The translations under genes and the position numbers were made by a program. This document shows positions 14,871 to 23,560 of a stretch of DNA of 64,000 nt, piece after piece. The stretch is taken from positions 3,720,001 to 3,784,000 of the forward strand of contig NZ_DAJPEN010000001.1 of assembly GCF_025993685.1 (NCBI RefSeq), read 5' to 3'. The stretch's first letter is position 1, and every line of letters begins with the position of its first letter. The notes beneath the pieces were generated by a model, which was not told the DNA's origin, ran no database searches, and worked only from the letters and a program-made list of their open reading frames with translations. The stretch is from Bacteroides mediterraneensis. Lineage in GTDB: Bacteria > Bacteroidota > Bacteroidia > Bacteroidales > Bacteroidaceae.

Positions 14871-15866
14871 TCAAGCCTTCAGCTCATTGGCATGTTCAAT
14901 GAAAGTGGCCGATGTAATCGGTTCAATCTGCTTAAATTCCATTTTGCGTGTCGCACATTTCAGGCAAGGACAGTTCCGGCATTTTGCCTGCTCAAAAACA
15001 GTACATGGATCCAAATGTATCGTCAGCTGAATCCGGTCGGCATATTTCTTTTCCAGAATCTGTTTCAAGCGGGCTCCTTCACGGTGCCCTTCTTCAATGG
15101 TATAAAACCAGGGAAGCGTCAAGTCACAATCCATATACAGATAACTTCCATACTTGATGACCTTGGCATTGTGAATATCTATCCAGTCGGGCGAACGCTT
15201 CTCATTCAGTTCCTGAGCAATATCGTTCAGCAAAGCCTCATCCGCCTTGTCCAGCAGATTCGCAATCGTCTTGCGCAAGATGGAAATTCCCGTCACAATG
15301 ATAATTCCTCCGAACAGGAAGGCCAGCACACTGTCAATCCAAGCTATTTCAGTGAAATAGAGCAAGAGCAACCCTGCCACCAGTCCGATGGTAGAATACG
15401 TGTCCGACTGCAGATGCTTTCCCCCTGCAATCAAGGCCATCGAATTATAACGTTTCCCGATACGCACACTATACCAGCCCATCAGGTAGTTGACCAGTCC
15501 GGAAAAAGCGACGATATAGATACCCACATCCAATTTCTGTATGCCCACCGGGAAAAACAAGTGCGACACTCCCTCATACACAATCAGCACCCCGGCAAAC
15601 GTAATCAGAATGCCTTCGACGGAAGCCGAAATCTGTTCCATTTTCCCATGTCCGAAAGGGTGGCTTTTATCCTTGGGCCGTGCCGACCAATGCAGGCTGT
15701 AAAGGCTGACTGCCCCCGCCACCACATTGACAATACTTTCCATGGCATCCGTCAGGATTCCTACAGAATTAGTCAGCCAATAGGCTGCAAACTTTCCAAT
15801 CAGTATCAAAAAGGAAATCAACACAATTCTCTTTTGCACTCTTTGCTTAAGCTGTTCCTCGTTCAT
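14871..15866 (-). CDS. Cation diffusion facilitator (CDF) family metal transporter
   Basis: 331 residues with six hydrophobic segments in the N-terminal 200 residues and a cytoplasmic ferredoxin-like C-terminal domain (EKRSPDWIDIHNAKVIKYGSYLYMDCDLTLP). CDF proteins export Zn2+, Fe2+ or Mn2+ by proton exchange. The TM2 site reads D40-AME-S44 in place of DxxxD, TM5 carries H151-LQS-D155, and the signature HPFGHGKMEQ follows TM3. The C-terminus has a compact Cys cluster, CRNCPCLKC, with Cys at 296, 299, 301 and 304. This suggests an extra metal-binding or sensing site. Substrate unknown. Confidence 0.9.
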   Translation of the reverse strand: MNEEQLKQRVQKRIVLISFLILIGKFAAYWLTNSVGILTDAMESIVNVVAGAVSLYSLHWSARPKDKSHPFGHGKMEQISASVEGILITFAGVLIVYEGVSHLFFPVGIQKLDVGIYIVAFSGLVNYLMGWYSVRIGKRYNSMALIAGGKHLQSDTYSTIGLVAGLLLLYFTEIAWIDSVLAFLFGGIIIVTGISILRKTIANLLDKADEALLNDIAQELNEKRSPDWIDIHNAKVIKYGSYLYMDCDLTLPWFYTIEEGHREGARLKQILEKKYADRIQLTIHLDPCTVFEQAKCRNCPCLKCATRKMEFKQIEPITSATFIEHANELKA

Positions 15867-15891
15867 CTCTTTTTTACTTTTAAACGGACCG

Positions 15892-15899
15892 CAAAGTTA
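15892..15899 (-). promoter_or_regulatory. -7 box (TAACTTTG) for the CDF gene
   Basis: TAACTTTG on the minus strand, 25 bp upstream of the start codon. The remaining gap to typA (15900-16117) shows nothing else I can name. Confidence 0.5.
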
Positions 15900-16117
15900 G
15901 CAAGTTACTACGGAAAAAAGTGACCTTCATTTGCAGAATTTACTCCGCAAAAATCTACCGGAATCTGTTTCAGTCCCCCCGAAAGTCATTTCCCAACCAA
16001 CCCAGCCTCCTCTTTCCCCTGACTAGAGCAGAATAAAAAAGGTGAAAAGCTGATAAATCCATAAGGGTCCACCCGCTTATTCTTTTTATTTACAATAATT
16101 TTTTCGAAGAAAAATCG

Positions 16118-16125
16118 TACCTTTG
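16118..16125 (+). promoter_or_regulatory. -7 box (TACCTTTG) for typA
   Basis: TACCTTTG places the transcript start near 16132. It overlaps an in-frame ATG at 16123, which therefore cannot be the start; the ATG at 16147 is used. Confidence 0.6.
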
Positions 16126-16146
16126 CACACAAATTATAGGTATAGT

Positions 16147-17952
16147 ATGCAAGATATTAGAAACATTGCCATTATTGCTCACGTTGACCACGGGAAAACC
16201 ACGCTCGTGGACAAGATGATGCTGGCGGGACACCTGTTCCGCAACGACCAGACCAACGGTGAACTGGTATTGGATAACAACGACCTGGAACGGGAAAGAG
16301 GTATCACTATCCTTTCCAAAAACGTTTCCATCAATTACAACGGTACGAAAATCAACATTATCGATACTCCGGGACACGCCGACTTCGGTGGAGAAGTGGA
16401 ACGTGTCTTGAACATGGCCGACGGATGTATTCTGCTGGTAGACGCCTTCGAAGGCCCGATGCCGCAGACCCGCTTCGTGCTGCAGAAAGCCCTTCAAATC
16501 GGACTGAAACCGATTGTAGTGGTCAACAAAGTGGACAAGCCGAACTGCCGTCCGGAAGAAGTGTACGAAATGGTGTTCGACCTGATGTTCAGCCTCAACG
16601 CCACAGAAGACCAGCTGGACTTCCCCGTACTCTACGGTTCGGCCAAGAACAACTGGATGGGCGAAGACTGGAAGACGCCGACGGGTACCATCACCCCGCT
16701 GCTGGATGCCATCGTGAAATACATCCCGGCTCCGCAACAGCTGGAAGGTACGCCGCAGATGCTGATTACCTCACTCGACTATTCTTCCTACACGGGACGT
16801 ATCGCCGTAGGCCGTGTGCACAGAGGTACCCTGAAAGAAGGCATGAACATCACCTTGGCCAAACGTGACGGCACCATGGTGAAGTCCAAAATCAAGGAGG
16901 TACATACTTTCGAAGGACTGGGACGCAAGAAAGTGGAATCCGTATCTTCGGGCGACATCTGCGCCATCATCGGTGTGGAAGGCTTCGAAATCGGTGACAC
17001 CATCTGCGACTTCGACAATCCGGAACCGCTGCCACCTATCGCCATCGACGAACCGACCATGAGCATGCTGTTCACCATCAACGACTCTCCGTTCTTTGGA
17101 AAGGAAGGTAAATACGTGACTTCCCGTCACATCCATGACCGTCTGATGAAAGAACTCGACAAGAATCTGGCTTTGCGCGTACGCAAGACCGAAAACGAAG
17201 ATGGAAAATGGATTGTATCCGGACGTGGTGTGCTCCACTTGTCTGTGTTGATTGAGACCATGCGCCGTGAAGGTTACGAACTTCAGGTAGGACAGCCGCA
17301 GGTTATCTACAAGGAAATCGACGGCGTGAAGTGCGAACCGATTGAAGAGCTGACCATCAGCGTGCCCGAAGAATTTGCCAGCAAGATGATTGATATGGTT
17401 ACCCGCCGCAAAGGTGAGATGGTGTCCATGGAAACACAGGGCGACCGTGTGAACATCGAGTTCGACATGCCGTCGCGCGGTATCATCGGTCTGCGCACAA
17501 ACGTGCTGACTGCTTCTCAGGGTGAAGCCATCATGGCTCACCGCTTCAAGGAATACCAGCCGTTCAAAGGTGACATCCCTCGCCGCACCAACGGCTCCAT
17601 GATTGCCATGGAATCGGGAACTGCCTTTGCCTACGCCATCGACAAGCTGCAAGACCGCGGTAAGTTCTTCATCTATCCGCAGGACGAGGTATATGCCGGA
17701 CAGGTGGTAGGTGAACACGTACATGAGAACGACCTGGTGGTCAACGTAACCAAATCAAAGAAGCTGACCAACATGCGTGCTTCCGGTTCGGACGACAAGG
17801 CCCGTATCATTCCGCCGGTCATCTTCTCACTGGAAGAGGCACTGGAATACATCAAGGAAGATGAATACGTGGAAGTAACTCCGAAGAGCATGCGTATGCG
17901 TAAAATCATCCTGGATGAAACGGAACGCAAGCGTGCCAACAAGAATTCATAA
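16147..17952 (+). CDS. typA: Translational GTPase TypA/BipA
   Basis: 601 residues from the ATG at 16147. It is a ribosome-associated GTPase linked to 50S assembly and stress adaptation. The G motifs are AHVDHGKTTL (P-loop, residues 11-20), RGITI, DTPGHADFGGEVERVL and NKVDKPNC. EF-G-like domains II, III and V follow, then the BipA-specific C-terminal domain (SRGIIGLRTNVLTASQGEAIMAHRF ... GSDDKARIIPPVIFSLEEALEYI). A bidirectional hairpin terminator follows. Confidence 0.98.
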   Translation: MQDIRNIAIIAHVDHGKTTLVDKMMLAGHLFRNDQTNGELVLDNNDLERERGITILSKNVSINYNGTKINIIDTPGHADFGGEVERVLNMADGCILLVDAFEGPMPQTRFVLQKALQIGLKPIVVVNKVDKPNCRPEEVYEMVFDLMFSLNATEDQLDFPVLYGSAKNNWMGEDWKTPTGTITPLLDAIVKYIPAPQQLEGTPQMLITSLDYSSYTGRIAVGRVHRGTLKEGMNITLAKRDGTMVKSKIKEVHTFEGLGRKKVESVSSGDICAIIGVEGFEIGDTICDFDNPEPLPPIAIDEPTMSMLFTINDSPFFGKEGKYVTSRHIHDRLMKELDKNLALRVRKTENEDGKWIVSGRGVLHLSVLIETMRREGYELQVGQPQVIYKEIDGVKCEPIEELTISVPEEFASKMIDMVTRRKGEMVSMETQGDRVNIEFDMPSRGIIGLRTNVLTASQGEAIMAHRFKEYQPFKGDIPRRTNGSMIAMESGTAFAYAIDKLQDRGKFFIYPQDEVYAGQVVGEHVHENDLVVNVTKSKKLTNMRASGSDDKARIIPPVIFSLEEALEYIKEDEYVEVTPKSMRMRKIILDETERKRANKNS

Positions 17953-17968
17953 TCACACATTTTGAATA

Positions 17969-18015
17969 CAAAAAATCCGGACTTTTGAGGAATCTCCTTT
18001 AAAAGCCCGGATTTC
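17969..18015. terminator. Bidirectional terminator between typA and the LTA-synthase-like gene
   Basis: Outer arms AAATCCGG/CCGGATTT enclose an inner CTTTT...AAAAG pairing. It has an A-run on the left and a T-rich stretch on the right, placed between two convergent genes. Confidence 0.8.
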
Positions 18016-18034
18016 TTGTATATGCTGTTCTCTT

Positions 18035-20011
18035 TTATTTTTCCCGATACACCAGGTTATTACCATTCATCCGCTCCATGTATTGCTGGATGAGGGACTT
18101 CAGCTGGGTTTCCATTGCCTTCAAGGTATCTTGCGGCATGGTGTCTTTCACATCCTCCTTCATCAGCACATCCGTACGGAAACGGTAGGCATGAATCACT
18201 TTCTCCCCATCGAACTGAATCAGGTAGTCGCCTTTCAGGAACTGGTAGATGCCGCTTCCGTTGATATAGTTCACCGCGAATTTCTCCGCCGGCGACGTAT
18301 GAAGCGCATCCTGCCCGAAACCGATATACGGATAATCATACCCCAGAATGCCCAACACCGTCGGCATGATGTCTATCTGCTCCACAATTTTCTCCTTGTC
18401 CCAGCCTTTCAATTCCGGCATGCCGGGTGCATAAAATAAAATCGGTACTTTATAAGCTCCCAAGTCGGTCACATATTCCGGATGCTCATTCATGCTGGCA
18501 TGGTCGGCCGTCAGGACAAAAAGCGTATTCTTAAACCAAGGCTGGCGGGATGCCGTGGCAAAGAAATGCCGCAAGGCATTATCCGTATAGCCAATGCACT
18601 CATGAATCGGATGAGTCCCTTTGGGAAAGACATTCTTGTAACGTTCAGGCAACGCATACGGATTATGCGAAGTGGCCGTAAACACCGATGTGATGAAAGG
18701 TTGCTTGAATCCGCTCATGCGCTTGCAATAAAACTGCAGGAACTCCTCGTCCCAAATGGCCCAAGTACCATCAAAGTCCTTGTCACCCTGGAAATCTGGG
18801 TCTTCATTGTATTCCGTTCTTCCCCAATAACTATCAAAACCAACGGAGTTGGCAAATGCCTGGAAGCCCATGGAACCGTTCATCGCTCCATGGAAGAAAG
18901 CGGAATAATATCCCTTGCGCTTCAGCTCCCGCGCCAGACTTGACACATCGTTCAAGGAAGCCGGTGTCAGGAAAAACGGCTCTACGAAACTCGGAATGGA
19001 AGACAAAACCGACGGCATGCCGTCAATACTCTTCCGTCCGTTGCTATATGAATATTCAAACGTCAGTCCCTTGGTCAGTAAGGAATCCAGAAACGGCGTA
19101 TATCCTTTGTAGGTTCCATTGTCCAAACTTCGATTGAAGCTGCCCACAAACTCCTTGCTGAAACTTTCCACAATCAGCACTACTACATTCATCGGGCGGA
19201 ACTGTACCGAATCGGCCGGTACATGCAGCGGAGTGTACACCTTCTCGGCTTCGGCATCTGTCATATACTGAGGGGTAATAAACGCCTTCTTTCCCAAAGT
19301 ACGGAACAAAGAAAAAGGCGTGTTCAGCACCAGACACGCATCTACCGGACGGTCGGCATACTGATTGGCGTTGCTGATGGTGATGGGACGGGTGGCAGCA
19401 GTCATTCCCCCACGCATGCCAAACACGACAAGCGGAATGGCCACCAGCAAAGTGACGGTCTGCAGAATATAATACCCCCATTTCTTGCCCGACACCTGCG
19501 GACGGGGCGCCCGATACACCTTATACAGGAAATAAGCCAGCGCGGCTGCCAGCAACACCAGGTACCAGTTGGCCGCGAACTCTTTCAAAATGATGGAAGT
19601 CAGATTGCCTCCGGCCTCATGGCTGAACTCCTGGAACACAGACATGGTGGTACGTCGTCCGGAAAAACGGAAATACACACAATCCACCAGATTGGCTATC
19701 AGGAAGAAAGTATTTGCCACGACAAACACCCACCGGACCACCTGATAGAAACCTTTACTTTCTTTCCAATGAAAAGGAAACAGAAACAAAAGGATAAACA
19801 ACGCATTGATATAAAGGATGGCTGTGGTGTCAAAAATCACTCCGGCTCCAAACAGGCGACACATGTATCCCCATTCAAACTGTTCACTAAACAAATTGAA
19901 ATTGGTCAACAAGAAAGTCAGGCGGCACACAAAATAGCACACATAGACCATCAATAAGTTCCATGCCAGTGAAAGCACATTCGAAAAAAGGCTCTTGTTC
20001 ATCATATCCAT
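18035..20011 (-). CDS. LTA synthase-like sulfatase-fold phosphotransferase, membrane-bound
   Basis: 658 residues. About five transmembrane helices fill residues 10-215, followed by an extracytoplasmic alkaline-phosphatase/sulfatase domain (NVVVLIVESFSKEFVG ... FLDSLLTKGLTFEYSYSNGRKSIDGMPSVLSSI ... LFVLTADHAS ... YKVPILFYAPG). In LtaS and related enzymes a Thr/Ser in the motif after the first metal ligand carries the phospho-intermediate; Ser328 in GRKSIDG is the candidate here. Gram-positive LtaS builds lipoteichoic acid, but Gram-negative relatives transfer phosphoglycerol or phosphoethanolamine to glycans or lipids, the more likely role here. It borders a glycan-assembly region. ATG at 20005 or 20002 would also serve as start. 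Confidence 0.85.
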   Translation of the reverse strand: MDMMNKSLFSNVLSLAWNLLMVYVCYFVCRLTFLLTNFNLFSEQFEWGYMCRLFGAGVIFDTTAILYINALFILLFLFPFHWKESKGFYQVVRWVFVVANTFFLIANLVDCVYFRFSGRRTTMSVFQEFSHEAGGNLTSIILKEFAANWYLVLLAAALAYFLYKVYRAPRPQVSGKKWGYYILQTVTLLVAIPLVVFGMRGGMTAATRPITISNANQYADRPVDACLVLNTPFSLFRTLGKKAFITPQYMTDAEAEKVYTPLHVPADSVQFRPMNVVVLIVESFSKEFVGSFNRSLDNGTYKGYTPFLDSLLTKGLTFEYSYSNGRKSIDGMPSVLSSIPSFVEPFFLTPASLNDVSSLARELKRKGYYSAFFHGAMNGSMGFQAFANSVGFDSYWGRTEYNEDPDFQGDKDFDGTWAIWDEEFLQFYCKRMSGFKQPFITSVFTATSHNPYALPERYKNVFPKGTHPIHECIGYTDNALRHFFATASRQPWFKNTLFVLTADHASMNEHPEYVTDLGAYKVPILFYAPGMPELKGWDKEKIVEQIDIMPTVLGILGYDYPYIGFGQDALHTSPAEKFAVNYINGSGIYQFLKGDYLIQFDGEKVIHAYRFRTDVLMKEDVKDTMPQDTLKAMETQLKSLIQQYMERMNGNNLVYREK

Positions 20012-20075
20012 TTAATTTTTAGGGCTGTAAAGTTAGTTATATTTTTGCAAACCCATAAAAATCGCAGTTTATTTA

Positions 20076-20083
20076 TATCTTTG
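20076..20083 (+). promoter_or_regulatory. -7 box (TATCTTTG) for the metallophosphatase gene
   Basis: TATCTTTG 28 bp before the start at 20112. A second match (TATTTTTG) lies at 20040-20047. A divergent imperfect box (TAACTTTA, minus strand, 20028-20035) could serve the LTA-synthase-like gene. Confidence 0.5.
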
Positions 20084-20111
20084 CAACTTCACTATATAAA
20101 TCTTTAGATAC

Positions 20112-21470
20112 ATGAAAAAAAGAAACGTCATCAAACTAAGTATCACGGTCGTCCTTCTCATCGCCTTGACCTGCTGGGTAAACTCCCGCTGGAATGCCTG
20201 GTTCGGCAATCCGCCTGAACCTCCCTACAGCCCGTTGAGCGAACCGGGAAGAGTCCTTCTGACTTTCGGTGATAAAGACGCTTTGTCGCGCAATATCAGC
20301 TGGCAATATGACTCCGTTGTCCATCCTTCTCATGTAGAACTCACGGATACCCTTACAAAAGATACCCTTTACATCAAGGCCCAAGGAGAGACGTTCCAAT
20401 CGCGCAGTGGAAAAGCCGCTTATTATGTGGCCCGTCTGCGTTCCCTGAGACCCTCACGCTACTACCGTTACCGCGTGTGCAGCGACGGAAAATATTCTGC
20501 ATGGTATCATTTCCAGACTCACAACCAGTCTGATACAGACCGTTACAGTTTTCTTTATGTAGGCGACGTGCAGGACTCCATCCACGGGAAAACCCACTAT
20601 TTCCTGAAGAAAGCCTTACAGGCACATCCGGAAACGGAATTCCTGGTATGTGGAGGCGACCTTACCGAACGGCCCATCGACGCATACTGGGGAGAAACCT
20701 TCCGTGGCCTGGATTCCATAGCCCAATGCCTCCCCATCCTGACCGTGACCGGCAATCATGACTATTTGAAATATCCGATTCGCAAACTGGAACGCCGCTT
20801 TTCACTGATTTTCTCTTATTATCTGGACTCCATGGTGGGAGAGAACCAGGTGTACACACTGAAATACAATGACATGCAACTGTTCTGTCTGGACAGCAAC
20901 CGCGAGTTCTTTTACTTGTGGACCCAGCGGAAATGGCTGAAAGAACAGCTGGAAAAAAGTACTGCACGCTGGAAAATCGTAGTATTGCACCATCCACTGT
21001 ATTCCATCAAGGGAAAATACAACAACCTCATCCAGAAATCCATATTCAACTCCCTGATTCAGGAACATCAGGTAGACCTGGTACTGCAAGGACACGAACA
21101 CTCCTACGGCAGAATGACACTCCACGACAAAGAAGGGAACCCTACGACTCCGCTGTACACCGTCAGCCACTGTTCCCCCAAAATCTACCGCATTTACTTT
21201 GGAGAAGGTTTCGACAAGTTCGGCATCGACGGGAAATACTACCAGCAGATACAGGTGCAAGGAGATACCTTGACCATGAATGCTTTTGATGCCTCCACCG
21301 GAAGCCTGTACGATTGTGTCAAGATTGTCAAGGACAAAGGACAGACCCGACTATTGGACGAAGGAAAAGACATTCCGGAAAACCTGAACTTCACCCCTGC
21401 TCCCGGCAATAAGAAAGACCAGGAATATATGGAACGAATCAATGCATACAAACAGAAAAAGGGAAGATAA
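20112..21470 (+). CDS. Purple acid phosphatase-like metallophosphoesterase
   Basis: 452 residues with an N-terminal membrane anchor or signal (LSITVVLLIALTCWV). A fibronectin-III-like domain covers residues 45-140 and ends YYRYRVCSDGKYSAWYHFQT, as in purple acid phosphatases. A calcineurin-like domain follows with its metal-binding blocks in order: YVGDVQD, VCGGDLTE, TVTGNHDYL, VVLHHPLYS and LVLQGHEHSYGR. It should hydrolyse phosphate esters outside the cytoplasm. It is divergent from the LTA-synthase-like gene and convergent with GT90, so it appears monocistronic. Confidence 0.9.
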   Translation: MKKRNVIKLSITVVLLIALTCWVNSRWNAWFGNPPEPPYSPLSEPGRVLLTFGDKDALSRNISWQYDSVVHPSHVELTDTLTKDTLYIKAQGETFQSRSGKAAYYVARLRSLRPSRYYRYRVCSDGKYSAWYHFQTHNQSDTDRYSFLYVGDVQDSIHGKTHYFLKKALQAHPETEFLVCGGDLTERPIDAYWGETFRGLDSIAQCLPILTVTGNHDYLKYPIRKLERRFSLIFSYYLDSMVGENQVYTLKYNDMQLFCLDSNREFFYLWTQRKWLKEQLEKSTARWKIVVLHHPLYSIKGKYNNLIQKSIFNSLIQEHQVDLVLQGHEHSYGRMTLHDKEGNPTTPLYTVSHCSPKIYRIYFGEGFDKFGIDGKYYQQIQVQGDTLTMNAFDASTGSLYDCVKIVKDKGQTRLLDEGKDIPENLNFTPAPGNKKDQEYMERINAYKQKKGR

Positions 21471-21486
21471 TCTTCCCTTTTTCTGT
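21452..21486. terminator. Bidirectional terminator overlapping the phosphatase stop codon
   Basis: A perfect 16-bp stem (21452-21467 with 21471-21486) whose 3-nt loop is the TAA stop codon of the phosphatase gene. A-rich and T-rich arms let it act on both converging genes. Confidence 0.85.
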
Positions 21487-21501
21487 TTGTATTGAGTACC
21501 A

Positions 21502-22512
21502 TTATAACTGTCCGCTTGTCTTGAAGTAGTGCTCCATCACCATCACCTGCAACAGCTCTTCCCGCTTCTTGTCGCGGAACTGCGCCACATATTCATGGGC
21601 ATGAGCGATAATCTCTTCCGCTTTTTCCGGATGGGTAATGTAATAGTGCAGCTTTTCTTCCAAGTCTGAGAAATCGTCCTTCACTTCCACATAGTGATAA
21701 TCAGGAATCAGGGTACCTTCCATAAACCACGTTTCACAGGTGGGACGCGGCATCACCGCCAAAGAATTTGACGACATCACCCATTTCAGGTTGGAGGCCA
21801 CGTCGTTTCCTTCAATCGCCATGATAAACTTATAGTCCAGGTGTTCCCGTATCGTTTTCTTGGGAGTCATCCACTCTTCCGGACAGCCCTCATTCCGCCC
21901 TACCACTCCGCAGTCGCACAACGGGTTGCCAAAGAATTTTTCCAGGAAACAGGTCCGCAAGCGGCTCTGACGAATCTTTCCCCGGAAAATGGCACAGTCT
22001 TTTTTCTCCCGGAATGGTTTCGCATCGTGCACAAACATGAAATGGCGCAATTTGTCCAGCTTCAACACCACGGAATTCTGGTTATCGGCAGCCAGCAGAC
22101 GACTTTTCACGACTGTAGGTACTTCCGGAGTGAAATACACATCACCCGGACAGAAATTCCACCGCAGCGTACGGGGAAACCAGCGAGTCACGTCATGTTG
22201 GTCAAAATAATAGGCTGTATGAAACATTTTCCGCCGGTAATCGCCAATGGCCCCAGTGTAATGAATCCAGCTACGGTCACGGGTCAGCTTATCCTCCGCT
22301 GATATATGCCAAGGCGACTGGATACGAATATAATACGCCACACGTTTCTGCATATACGCATAGTCCGGACGCCGACGGGCTTTGGCCAACATGCTTTCAC
22401 GCCGGCTGCGATACCATCCGTCGGGAATCAGTAAGCCGGAGAAATTCTTTACAAAGTCCAAAAACTTAATAGGTTTTCCGCTGTGCAGTTTATACAGGAT
22501 GTTGTCAGACAT
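21502..22512 (-). CDS. Glycosyltransferase family 90-like (LPS/capsule type)
   Basis: 336 residues without a signal peptide. It resembles the GT90/CAP10 family of glycan O-xylosyl/glucosyltransferases, including LPS-modifying enzymes of bacteria. Supporting blocks are FRGKIRQSRLRTCFLEKFF, LDYKFIMAIEGNDVASNLKWVMSSNSLAVMPRPTCETWFMEGTLIPDYHYVEVKDDFSDLEEKL. The phrase YKFIMAIEGNDVASNLKWVMSSNS is the family's sugar-nucleotide-binding signature. It is transcribed divergently from the GT8 gene, suggesting joint control of an LPS-outer-core step. Confidence 0.85.
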   Translation of the reverse strand: MSDNILYKLHSGKPIKFLDFVKNFSGLLIPDGWYRSRRESMLAKARRRPDYAYMQKRVAYYIRIQSPWHISAEDKLTRDRSWIHYTGAIGDYRRKMFHTAYYFDQHDVTRWFPRTLRWNFCPGDVYFTPEVPTVVKSRLLAADNQNSVVLKLDKLRHFMFVHDAKPFREKKDCAIFRGKIRQSRLRTCFLEKFFGNPLCDCGVVGRNEGCPEEWMTPKKTIREHLDYKFIMAIEGNDVASNLKWVMSSNSLAVMPRPTCETWFMEGTLIPDYHYVEVKDDFSDLEEKLHYYITHPEKAEEIIAHAHEYVAQFRDKKREELLQVMVMEHYFKTSGQL

Positions 22513-22551
22513 AATCGTAGGTTGTTATCTGGATGAATAAATGTTTCCAGA

Positions 22552-22589
22552 CAAAGATAGTGCTTTTATGTGAATATCTTATATCTTTG
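22552..22589. promoter_or_regulatory. Divergent -7 boxes for GT90 (minus) and GT8 (plus)
   Basis: TATCTTTG occurs on the minus strand at 22559-22552 for GT90 and on the plus strand at 22582-22589 for GT8. They are only 22 bp apart, so the two polymerases must share this space. Confidence 0.6.
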
Positions 22590-22620
22590 CAAAAATGAAT
22601 GCAAAACCCCTTCATAAAGC

Positions 22621-23547
22621 ATGATACACATCGCTTGCAACATAGACAGCAATTACGTACGCCACTGTGCGGTAACCTTGGTTTCACTATTTGAAAACAA
22701 CCGGAAAGAGCCCATCACAGCTCATATCATTGCCCGTGACTTGTCGGATGCAGAGAAAAAAACACTGATTGACTTGGCTGCTCCCTACGGGAACCGGGTT
22801 TGCTTCTACGAACCAGACATCAAGCTGCTGGAAGGGTTCACCATCCGCAAGTTCAGCAAACGCATTTCCATGGCTACTTATTATCGCTGCATTCTTTCCG
22901 AACTGCTTCCTGCTGATATCGACCGTCTGCTCTATCTGGATTGCGACATCGTCATCGTGGGAGACATTTCTGAATACTGGAATACGCCACTGAGCGATGA
23001 AACAGGAGTGGCGGCCGTAGCCGATATGGGTTGCGATGAGGCGGCACGCTATGAGATTCTGAAATATCCTATGGAAGATTCTTATTTCAATGCGGGAGTA
23101 CTTTTAATCAACCTGGATTATTGGCGCAAAAATGATGTGGCGCATGCCTGTGTAGACTACTTCCATAAATATCCGGAACGTATCTTATTCAACGACCAGG
23201 ACTTATTGAACAGCATCCTGCACAAAAACAAAATATTGGTAGACTTGAAATGGAATGTGCAGGACGCGTTTTATCGCCGTCCCAAACAAATGGATGAAGC
23301 CTGGCGAAAGAAATTTGCGGATGTATTGAAGCATCCCGTCATTCTGCATTACACCAACCGGAAGCCATGGGAATATGACAGTCAGCATCCTCTCAGAGAG
23401 GTTTACTTCAAATACCTTGACCTGACGCCCTGGAAAGGACAACGGGTGTTGCACAATCCGGTCAACCGGTTGAAACGCTTCTTCCGGCTGCTGCCTTTCT
23501 ATATAGGATTGCGCAAACCCAAATACATCCAATTAAATGTCCTCTGA
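22621..23547 (+). CDS. Glycosyltransferase family 8 (LgtC-like hexosyltransferase)
   Basis: 308 residues. GT8 enzymes are retaining galactosyl/glucosyltransferases using UDP-sugars, common in LPS outer-core synthesis. Signatures present are MIHIACNIDSNYVRHCAVTLVSLFENN at the start, the metal-binding DxD as LYLDCDIVIVGDIS, YFNAGVLLINLDYWR, FNDQDLLN, and the C-terminal VILHYTNRKPWEY. The C-terminus is basic and amphipathic (RLKRFFRLLPFY), as in membrane-associated LPS glycosyltransferases. It is first in a three-gene run with DUF5672 and a capsule-type transferase. Confidence 0.95.
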   Translation: MIHIACNIDSNYVRHCAVTLVSLFENNRKEPITAHIIARDLSDAEKKTLIDLAAPYGNRVCFYEPDIKLLEGFTIRKFSKRISMATYYRCILSELLPADIDRLLYLDCDIVIVGDISEYWNTPLSDETGVAAVADMGCDEAARYEILKYPMEDSYFNAGVLLINLDYWRKNDVAHACVDYFHKYPERILFNDQDLLNSILHKNKILVDLKWNVQDAFYRRPKQMDEAWRKKFADVLKHPVILHYTNRKPWEYDSQHPLREVYFKYLDLTPWKGQRVLHNPVNRLKRFFRLLPFYIGLRKPKYIQLNVL

Positions 23548-23560
23548 TAAAACAGCCCCT

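Noticed and set aside
16123..16146. Earlier typA start at 16123
   Set aside because: It overlaps the TACCTTTG -7 box, so the codon would not be transcribed.
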